This document shows positions 1 through 6,543 of a stretch of 38,946 nt of DNA, in pieces. Source of the DNA: Chitinophaga pinensis (lineage in GTDB: Bacteria > Bacteroidota > Bacteroidia > 2-12-FULL-35-15); contig CAMBDK010000016.1 of the NCBI GenBank assembly GCA_945865315.1, forward strand, positions 1 through 38,946, given 5' to 3'. A program made the translations under genes and the position numbers. Positions within the stretch are counted from its first letter, which is position 1. Every line of letters begins with the position of its first letter. Under the pieces are notes generated by a model. It worked only from the letters and a program-made list of their open reading frames with translations. It ran no database searches and was not told the origin of the DNA.

Positions 1-1
1 A

Positions 2-118
2 GCCTGTCAGTTTGCCAATGGTGCTATCATTGGAAGTGCCTTTATTAAAGCAATTGAAAAAAGCGAAAATATTAAAATTGATATTGAGAAATTTACAAAT
101 AGCATAAATTTTATTTAA
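2..118 (+). CDS. trpA: Tryptophan synthase alpha subunit, C-terminal end (partial)
   Basis: This is the last 38 codons of a gene that enters from the left edge. The translation contains CQFANGAIIGSAFIKAI, which matches the strand-8/helix region near the C-terminus of TrpA, where a glycine-rich G-A-I-I-G-S-A segment binds the phosphate of indole-glycerol phosphate. TrpA splits indole-3-glycerol phosphate into indole and glyceraldehyde 3-phosphate and passes indole to TrpB in the cytoplasm. Only the tail is visible, so a related (beta/alpha)8 barrel enzyme is not excluded. It marks the core-genome boundary of the accessory block that follows. Confidence 0.65.
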   Translation, partial: ACQFANGAIIGSAFIKAIEKSENIKIDIEKFTNSINFI

Positions 119-272
119 AAAAATATTTAGAAATTCATTTGTAAATAAAGATAAATTTAGTTTTTAAATGCTTTTACCACTCTCGGCTAATTACAAAATA
201 AACCCTATAATAGCTTATACAGATCAAATTACAATGTATTTTAGGACGCGACACACATAAATTAAAAAGTAA

Positions 273-755
273 GTGAATTACAATTTAGACAGATTTAAAA
301 CGGCTCAAGATAATTGCTATACCAAAGTCTTGGAAGAAATGAAAAATGGCAAAAAAGTGAGCCATTGGATATGGTTTATATTTCCACAAATAGCAGGCTT
401 AGGAAAATCTGGGACTTCAAAAAAATATGAAATTGCTAACATAGAAGAAGCTGAATATTATTTGATGGATGAATTGCTTTCAAAAAGACTACTTGAACTA
501 ACTAGGATTTTAGCTTACGAAGTTGAATGGAAAACTGCGGAGGAAATATTTGGATTTCCTGATTACCTTAAATTTCAATCATCAATGACTCTTTTTTATT
601 CAGTAGTAATAACTAATAGACAATTTGAAAAAAATAGCTACTATATTTGCTTTGAAGATGCAATTAGAAAATACTATGATGGAATACTCGATAAGTCTAC
701 TTTGGAAATTTTAAAGAGAAAACACTTTTTAGTAACGAAACTCCTTATCAATTAA
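273..755 (+). CDS. DUF1810 family protein
   Basis: A 160-residue protein starting with GTG. It carries the DUF1810 hallmarks: an N-terminal L-x-R-F-x-x-A-Q segment, the block SHWIWFIFPQ at about residues 31-40 followed by GLG-S, an E-A-x-x-Y-L helix, and the SSMTLF block near residue 104. The biochemical role of DUF1810 proteins is not established to my knowledge. The family core usually ends about 15 residues before this stop; the last residues (after DKSTLEI) look unlike the family and overlap another open frame that continues downstream, so the 3' end may have been altered by a frameshift or recombination. It is the first gene of the accessory block. Confidence 0.8.
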   Translation: MNYNLDRFKTAQDNCYTKVLEEMKNGKKVSHWIWFIFPQIAGLGKSGTSKKYEIANIEEAEYYLMDELLSKRLLELTRILAYEVEWKTAEEIFGFPDYLKFQSSMTLFYSVVITNRQFEKNSYYICFEDAIRKYYDGILDKSTLEILKRKHFLVTKLLIN

Positions 756-1015
756 CAAATATTTCAGTTGAAAAAGATGACTATAATTTCAGAATAGAAT
801 ACTTTAACATTCCAACCTAGATAAATGGAAACTTAATCTTATTTCGGACGGACAAGAGCACAAATAAAAGTGACTTAATTGAAAGTTTGGCTATTGAATT
901 TGAAGAAACAGACGAAGAAAAAAAAGAACTTTCGGAAAGTGGCAACCAAACTAATTTTGACAACATTGAAGCGCTTCTATTTTGGTGGTTGGCCAAAAGA
1001 AAGATTTTTTACTAA
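695..1015 (+). pseudogene. Decayed reading frame behind the DUF1810 gene
   Basis: A second forward frame opens at 695, overlaps the end of the DUF1810 gene and runs to a TAA at 1013, interrupted once by an in-frame TAG at 818-820. Both halves look protein-like: the first has alternating charged and hydrophobic residues (NISVEKDDYNFRIEYF), the second is acidic and ends in a Trp-rich stretch (ALLFWWLAKRK). No start codon fits and I do not recognise the family. It may be the C-terminal remnant of a gene joined to the DUF1810 gene by deletion. A chance open frame in AT-rich DNA is possible. Confidence 0.3.
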
Positions 1016-1108
1016 ACTAAAAAATTGCAAATAGAAATAAAATATTTTTTCATTTCAATTCAGTTAAAACTTAAAATTTATCACATATAAAATATAATTC
1101 CATCAAAT

Positions 1109-4100
1109 TTATTTATTTTTGAAAATACTCGGCAAAGAACCAAAAATTTCTAATAACTTTTTCAATGTATCAAAATACAAGGTAATCCACAATAGTAAAC
1201 TCATCCCCCAAATAACCAAAATATTTACCCAATAGGTATCATATAAATTGCCAAACACATTTTTTTGCGGAGCAAAAAAGTGAGAACGCACAAAATGATG
1301 ATTGCTACCATCTCTAAAAATAGGGTCGGTAGTAGCAATCAATTCACCATTTTCTTCAACCACAGCATCCAAATCGGTACTCACATTTTTTACTAAATCT
1401 TCCACTTTTGTATTTTGATAATTATTCAACAATGCGTTGTATTGTGCCTTTCCACTCTCTGTTTCCTGAAACTTTGCCATCCATTCATCTTTGCTTCTTA
1501 CGGCAATGTCATATCTATCAGAATAATATTTTTTTAATTTTCCAAGATATTCTTTAAGTTCTGTTTTTATTTTCGTGTCAAGCGTTCCAATGGTAATTTT
1601 ATTTACATTTTCAAATTGTATAGCAGGCGTTTGTTGCATTTCACGCCTTAGTTCGGATTTAATTAAACTTTCTCGATTTATAGAATTGGATGAAGGATCA
1701 ATCAAATTATTCATTTTAGAAAACCAATACACTTTTTTGAAATTGCAATTACTTATTTCTTTTTCATAAGTATAAATTTGTTTTTCATAGGCATTGTTTA
1801 CAAACTGATTTACGGTTAAGGCTTCAAACGCCCAGCGAGAAGTCATTATTTCGCCCCAAACAGGTACTACCGATTGGCTTGATATTTTAGGATTCAATTC
1901 TTCAAATTTCACAATCACTCCGCTCAATAATATTTGCGGAATTAATAAAAAAGGAATCAGAATGTAAATAGTTACTGCTGAGTTAAATGATGCAGAAATA
2001 TTGAGTCCCAACATATTTGCAAAACAAGAAGTAGAAAACAGCACCATCCAAAAATCCAAATACATGCCTTTAATTTCTAAAATATAATTACCAATTAGAA
2101 CAAATGAAAGTGTTTGAATGGCAGATATAAAAAACAGAATTAATATTTTAGAAGTCAGATAACTTCCTTTACTTAAATTCAAAAACGATTCGCGTTTTAA
2201 AATTTTTCTATCTCTAATAATTTCCTCGGCACTTACTGTAAGTCCTATAAACAATGCAACTAACACACACACAAATAAATATGCTGGCATATTTTTATTA
2301 TCCGAAAATAAATAATCGTGATTGTTTTTATAATACTTTATCAATGTTGCTAATAACAAAGCAAGCAATGGAGCTTCTAATAAATTAATAGCCAGATATT
2401 GTGTATCTGCCAATTTTGACAAAATATTCCTTGTAGCAAATACCTTGAATTGATTGAAAAAATTAGGCTTTCGAAATGTATTTTTTATTGTGCGCTTTTC
2501 TTTATCTACTGCTTCTTGTTGACTGATTGCAATTTTTTCTTTATAAAACGTATTCCATTCCTTTGCAGAAATTCTTCTATTACGTGTTTGATTTCCATTT
2601 TCATCCAACACCTTCGATTCGATGATATTAAATATTTGTTCTGGATTTACATTACCACAACTAATACATTCACTCTCATTTGCATTCACTTGATTGATCA
2701 ATGTTTTAAAATAAACAATGGACTCAACAGGATTGCCATTATAAATAGGGAATCCACCAACATCAAGCAATAACAACTTATCAAACATTTTAAAAATATC
2801 GGAAGATGGTTGATGAATTACTACAAATACTAGCTTTCCTTTTAATGCAAGTTCTTTTAATAAGTCCATTATATTTTCCGAATCACGAGAGGAAAGTCCC
2901 GAAGTAGGTTCATCAACAAAAAGCACCGAAGGTTCACGAATCAATTCCAAGGCTATGTTCAAGCGTTTTCGCTGTCCACCACTAATGGTCTGATCCAATG
3001 GATTGCCAACTTTCAAATCTTTGGTTTCAATCAATCCCAAATCATTAAGCATACTGCTAACAAGCTGATGAAGATTTCCCTCTTCCATTCCATCAAAACA
3101 CAATTTTGAATTGTAAAATAAGTTTTGATAAACAGTAAGTTCCTCTATCAACAAATCATCTTGAGGAATATAGCCAATAACACCTTCAAGCATTTTCTTT
3201 TCTTTGTGAAGGTTATGACCATTCACCACTACTTCTCCAGCAGAAGGCGCATTGTTTCCATTCAAAATATTTAGTAATGTAGATTTTCCAGAACCGCTTC
3301 CTCCCATTATTCCTATTAGCTTTCCAGAGTTTTCAGTGAAACTGAGCGGATGTAAACCTATTTTTCTGCTCTTAAATTTATATTCTAAATTACTAACAGA
3401 AAAAACAAATTTACTTTCAGTTGCATCTTTCAAAAAACAACTTACAATGTCACTATAATAAATTGGATTTACTTTAGAACTGCGTATAGATGAGCCTTGC
3501 GAAAGAACGTAAATTCTATTTGGGTTTAGTATTTGTCCGTTCAAAAACAATTCTGTTTTTCCATAATAACGAATCAAATAAATGCCAATACTGTTTATAC
3601 GCAACACGGCAATATTTCCGGCAATAGAATCGGAATGAAAATTTTTTGAATTTATTTTTGATTCTTCTTTTTGTTTACCTGCAAAAAGAAAATTTGAAGA
3701 GTCCTCTATCTCAGCAATCGAATTTTTTAAAGCGAGCTGAATACATTGATTTAATTCATCTTCCTGAATATTAAACGAAGACGAAACGGTAGAAACAAAT
3801 TCCATTTCTTGTTCAGAAATAGAACCTGAAAAACTTACAAATTCAATTAGATTTAAAAGAACAATAAACTTTTGTTTTTGAGTAAGCTCTTCATTTATTT
3901 GCTCACAAATCACAATTACTTTTACCGAACTTACAGCCAATCTTCTTCTTTTCTTTTCCCCATCCGCTCCTTCATCTTGACTTTTTAGAAAAACGTCATA
4001 TAAAGCAAGAAAATCAATTACTTGCTCTGCATTCAATTGTTGTTTCAAATACGATTCAACAATGTTTCTTGCATCTGTCGAATTTTCGTTTGCTTTTGCA

Positions 4101-4147
4101 ATTATTGAAAATAAACGCATTAAGGCTTTTAAAATTTTTTCACTCAT
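1109..4147 (-). CDS. ABCG-type ABC transporter with N-terminal TerB-like domain
   Basis: A 1012-residue fusion of ATPase and membrane domains. Residues 1-145 are helical and acidic, resembling a TerB/tellurite-resistance-like helical bundle; residues 175-240 are beta-rich, of the size of an FHA-like or small regulatory domain. The ATPase follows: Walker A GGSGSGKST at 282-290, Q-loop Gln329, signature SGGQ at 389-392, Walker B VLFVDEP at 408-414. The nucleotide domain precedes the membrane domain, as in ABCG/White half-transporters and ABC-2 exporters. Membrane segments lie at about 585-800, then a roughly 170-residue extracytoplasmic loop, and a last helix near 975-995. It lies downstream of a lipoprotein and a SiaC-like gene on the same strand, but 315 bp away with a hairpin between. 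The substrate cannot be told from sequence. Confidence 0.85.
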   Translation of the reverse strand: MSEKILKALMRLFSIIAKANENSTDARNIVESYLKQQLNAEQVIDFLALYDVFLKSQDEGADGEKKRRRLAVSSVKVIVICEQINEELTQKQKFIVLLNLIEFVSFSGSISEQEMEFVSTVSSSFNIQEDELNQCIQLALKNSIAEIEDSSNFLFAGKQKEESKINSKNFHSDSIAGNIAVLRINSIGIYLIRYYGKTELFLNGQILNPNRIYVLSQGSSIRSSKVNPIYYSDIVSCFLKDATESKFVFSVSNLEYKFKSRKIGLHPLSFTENSGKLIGIMGGSGSGKSTLLNILNGNNAPSAGEVVVNGHNLHKEKKMLEGVIGYIPQDDLLIEELTVYQNLFYNSKLCFDGMEEGNLHQLVSSMLNDLGLIETKDLKVGNPLDQTISGGQRKRLNIALELIREPSVLFVDEPTSGLSSRDSENIMDLLKELALKGKLVFVVIHQPSSDIFKMFDKLLLLDVGGFPIYNGNPVESIVYFKTLINQVNANESECISCGNVNPEQIFNIIESKVLDENGNQTRNRRISAKEWNTFYKEKIAISQQEAVDKEKRTIKNTFRKPNFFNQFKVFATRNILSKLADTQYLAINLLEAPLLALLLATLIKYYKNNHDYLFSDNKNMPAYLFVCVLVALFIGLTVSAEEIIRDRKILKRESFLNLSKGSYLTSKILILFFISAIQTLSFVLIGNYILEIKGMYLDFWMVLFSTSCFANMLGLNISASFNSAVTIYILIPFLLIPQILLSGVIVKFEELNPKISSQSVVPVWGEIMTSRWAFEALTVNQFVNNAYEKQIYTYEKEISNCNFKKVYWFSKMNNLIDPSSNSINRESLIKSELRREMQQTPAIQFENVNKITIGTLDTKIKTELKEYLGKLKKYYSDRYDIAVRSKDEWMAKFQETESGKAQYNALLNNYQNTKVEDLVKNVSTDLDAVVEENGELIATTDPIFRDGSNHHFVRSHFFAPQKNVFGNLYDTYWVNILVIWGMSLLLWITLYFDTLKKLLEIFGSLPSIFKNK

Positions 4148-4165
4148 AAATTTCGTTTTTAAACA

Positions 4166-4201
4166 GAAAAGCTTTGAAGATTATTCACTTCAAAGCTTTT
4201 C
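4166..4201 (-). terminator. Perfect 14-bp inverted repeat before the ABC gene
   Basis: Arms GAAAAGCTTTGAAG (4166-4179) and CTTCAAAGCTTTTC (4188-4201) pair perfectly around an 8-nt loop. The hairpin sits 18 nt before the ABC transporter start on the minus strand and about 260 nt after the upstream lipoprotein gene. It could terminate the lipoprotein transcript or act as a leader structure for the ABC gene. It has A/T-rich arms but only a weak T-tract. Confidence 0.5.
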
Positions 4202-4347
4202 ATTTATTCCAGTTAATAATACTTGTTAGTTAGTGTATGTCCATAGAGTCAAATATTTTCAAATTATGCAAATTTTAAGATTCAGAATTCTGGATTTAAA
4301 ATTTTTGAACCAAAATTGTTTTGTTTGAAACAAAGTTAATAACGGTA

Positions 4348-4427
4348 GTCATTGCAAGGCTTTTTTAGCCGAAGCAATCTCATATATTGGTGTGAGATTG
4401 ATTCAGTCGTGCCTCCTTCGCAATGAC
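4348..4427. repeat. Palindromic REP-like intergenic repeat
   Basis: An 80-bp imperfect palindrome. The outer arms are GTCATTGC (4348-4355) and GCAATGAC (4420-4427), with AATCTCA and TGAGATT pairing near the centre. The wording (CATTGC-AGG, GAAGCAATCTCA, CCTTCGCAATGAC) matches a palindromic repeat seen between genes in many unrelated bacteria. The rest of the 315-bp gap between the flanking genes shows only this repeat and the hairpin at 4166-4201. Confidence 0.65.
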
Positions 4428-4462
4428 GTTCTAAGTTTTAATGCCGACTCTATCGACAGAGA

Positions 4463-5311
4463 CTAGTTAACAATCTTCCCACGAGCATCACTCAATTTGC
4501 TATACAATTTAGCAAGTGTTGATTTATCTAATTCTCCATTATGAATAGAAGAATAAATTTTGTCCAACTCTCCTACCGCTAAAATAGTTGCTTTTAACTC
4601 TTTTTCTTTTTCATACTCTTTTAAAAGCTGAACTAATTTTTGAGAAGTGAAATTTTGTTCAATAATTTTTTTAAATAAAATATCATTGTCCTTATTTCTT
4701 TCTACATCTTTTATCAAACTTATAGTTATGTATTGACTTTCAATCCAACTACCAACAAGTATTTGGGTTGCTGTTAATAATCTATCATTTGAACGTAAAT
4801 AACCGTCCATCTCTGTATAAATTTGGTCAATTACTTTATTGATTGTATCTTTTTTATCAATATTTTTTTCCAATCGAGAGCCTGCAATATTGTTAAAACT
4901 TTCGTCACAACCAAGGCTTTGCGCAAGGTTTTTGGATGTTTTGAAGTAATTTTTCACTTCTGAAAATTGCTCGTTTGTTGAAAGATAAACTAAATCAACA
5001 ACATATACTCCATAGTTCAAACCCTTTTTAGTAGTAGTGGTGTATTTACTTTCATTATCAGTAATATTCAACAATGATTTGTTAAAAGGGAAATTACACT
5101 TTGGTAAAAATGTAATAATCTCAAATGGAGAAGGCACATTGATAACAAGTGTTTGAAATTGAAAATCTACCAAATCAATTGTTGGTTGAGAAGCTGCTTC
5201 TTTTTTTACAGTATCTTTTTGATCGTCTGTATTTACAGTATTTTCAGTAGAACTATTTCCGCATGAAATAAGCAATGCTGCACAGGAAATGGTAATTAAT
5301 TTTTTCATCAT
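4463..5311 (-). CDS. Hypothetical lipoprotein next to a SiaC-like gene
   Basis: A 282-residue protein with a lipoprotein signal peptide: basic start MMKK, hydrophobic stretch, and a lipobox LISC with Cys17 as predicted lipidated residue. A Ser/Thr/Asn-rich linker follows (about 18-45). The mature part is mixed alpha/beta up to about 140 and mostly helical afterwards, with long amphipathic helices and many Lys/Glu residues near the end. I do not recognise a named family. It starts 23 bp after the SiaC-like gene, so the two are very probably co-transcribed, which suggests a membrane-attached partner or output of that regulator. Confidence 0.75.
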   Translation of the reverse strand: MMKKLITISCAALLISCGNSSTENTVNTDDQKDTVKKEAASQPTIDLVDFQFQTLVINVPSPFEIITFLPKCNFPFNKSLLNITDNESKYTTTTKKGLNYGVYVVDLVYLSTNEQFSEVKNYFKTSKNLAQSLGCDESFNNIAGSRLEKNIDKKDTINKVIDQIYTEMDGYLRSNDRLLTATQILVGSWIESQYITISLIKDVERNKDNDILFKKIIEQNFTSQKLVQLLKEYEKEKELKATILAVGELDKIYSSIHNGELDKSTLAKLYSKLSDARGKIVN

Positions 5312-5334
5312 AAGAATTAAGATTTTTAAATTGA

Positions 5335-5724
5335 TTATTTTGTGAATGAAACTAAATTAAAAGGAACTTTTATAATTGATTGATAATCTTCACCAGCTTC
5401 AAGCATATCATCATCTTGGTTATAATATTGCCAATTGATTATAGCTTCTCCTTTTCCACTCTTTGAAATTTGCTCCATTCTTTTGAACAAATCAACTATA
5501 CATTTTGATGAACTTGTGTTGAAATAATCAAACTGAACATTTAAAACTGTTTTTGGTGCTGGATTTAAAGCATAATTATCGAGCCATATGAAAAGTGGTT
5601 TATAAAAAATAATAGAATTTTCTGGAACTGATTTTCCCTTCACTTCAAATGTTCCAGTAGATGAATCGAAATTCATGAAAGGCGTTTTTGTTGTCTTTTC
5701 AGTTGAATATGTTTTTTCTGACAT
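5335..5724 (-). CDS. SiaC-family regulatory phosphoprotein (DUF1987)
   Basis: A 129-residue protein with the DUF1987/SiaC pattern: T-x-x-TP near residue 12, FD-x-S-TG-x-F-E-V-KG, the PEN-x-I-x-FY block at 34-41, YFNTSSSK at 67-74, W-x-Y and the C-terminal E-x-GEDYQ. In Pseudomonas SiaABCD, SiaC is switched by phosphorylation on a Thr by the SiaB kinase and the SiaA phosphatase, and its unphosphorylated form activates a diguanylate cyclase. Thr70 in the NTSS motif is the likely equivalent phosphosite. No SiaB or SiaA gene is in the window. It is the first gene of a minus-strand unit with the lipoprotein. Confidence 0.85.
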   Translation of the reverse strand: MSEKTYSTEKTTKTPFMNFDSSTGTFEVKGKSVPENSIIFYKPLFIWLDNYALNPAPKTVLNVQFDYFNTSSSKCIVDLFKRMEQISKSGKGEAIINWQYYNQDDDMLEAGEDYQSIIKVPFNLVSFTK

Positions 5725-5742
5725 GGTTTTAATTTTTCAAAG

Positions 5743-5768
5743 CAAATATAATAAATAAAAGGTACCAA
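5743..5768 (-). promoter_or_regulatory. Bacteroidetes-type promoter of the SiaC-like gene
   Basis: On the minus strand TATATTTG (5743-5750) fits the -7 consensus TAnnTTTG, and a TTG (5766-5768) lies 15 bp upstream, slightly closer than the usual -33 spacing. The box is 18 bp before the ATG of the SiaC-like gene, implying a very short leader. Confidence 0.5.
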
Positions 5769-5816
5769 ACCAGAAGATTTTTGAAAACAAAAAAATAGAG
5801 CTAAAGTATAATAAAA

Positions 5817-6184
5817 CTAAAATCTTTTTTCAATCAAATAATTGTTTCTTTCGCAAGAATTAAGAGAGATAAGTTCGCCAAAAAAACCTCCTAAAAATAA
5901 TTGTGTTCCAATTATTATAGCCACCAAACTAATTAAAAATAGGGGCTTTTCAGTAAGGTCTCGATTTGGGATAAGTAATGCGATTTATATTTTTTTTCAT
6001 TAATTAATATCAATAAAACGATTCCTCCAAAGAGAAATGAAAGTGTTCCCAACAAACCAAAAAATTGCATAGGACGTTTAACAAATTTAGAGACAAAGGT
6101 TATGGACATCAAATCTAAAAAACCACTTACAAAACTTTCCAACCCAAATTTTGTTACTCCATATTTTCGTTCAAGATGTGTAAC
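5817..6184 (-). pseudogene. Glycosyltransferase family 2 (DPM1/GtrB-like), C-terminal remnant
   Basis: The minus strand from 6184 reads H-L-E-R-K-Y-G-V-T-K, then SGFLDL, KFVKRPMQFFG and a hydrophobic helix, which matches the C-terminal part of GT2 polyprenyl-phosphate sugar transferases (basic RKYG loop, RPMxFFG before the first membrane helix). Near 5945 the frame must shift once; the other frame then gives EKPLFLISLVAIIIGTQ and FFGELI, the expected second membrane helix and end. The catalytic N-terminal domain is absent, with a stop at 6185-6187. The gene is thus truncated and frameshifted. Confidence 0.75.
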
Positions 6185-6490
6185 TTAAATTAAATAAGTA
6201 ATATAAAAACAACATAGCCGATGAAAACAAAAAAATTAACTCTGTCCATAAAGTCACTTTTTATTGAACTTTTTTCATTTCTTTATGTTACGGCATTTAG
6301 TTAAAAGGTTATATACTATAAGGGTATCACCAATAGACGAATTATTTGAAGCTGTAGGCAAGTTTAGAAAAAAAATGCAAATTGCGGACAGACAAGATAA
6401 CCAACAATAAATTTCTTTAACAGTTCTTGATTGTTTGAATTTTTTTTTAATTTTGTAAACAAAAAGTGGAGCCAACACCACTATAAAAAT
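6185..6490. other. Gene-free stretch
   Basis: About 300 bp between the glycosyltransferase remnant and the leader of the copper-domain gene. A 27-codon forward frame from the ATG at 6221 and a 78-codon minus-strand frame exist, but neither has recognisable content, so I annotate nothing here. Confidence 0.5.
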
Positions 6491-6512
6491 GGGGCGATAT
6501 CGAAAAGCCAAA
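6491..6512 (+). repeat. Leader motif shared with the gene at 17,240 (copy 1)
   Basis: The segment GGGGCGATATCGAAAAGCC plus AAA here matches 20 of 22 positions with 17193-17214. Both copies lie about 25-32 bp before the ATG of a T9SS protein whose signal peptide begins MKKITLL. The shared stretch could be a regulatory leader or a duplicated 5' module. Confidence 0.5.
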
Positions 6513-6543
6513 AGAGTAGGAAAGAATTTAAATTAAAATAAAA

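Noticed and set aside
6275-6511. 78-codon minus-strand frame before the copper-domain gene
   Set aside because: It overlaps the probable promoter and leader of that gene, has unusual composition and no recognisable motif.
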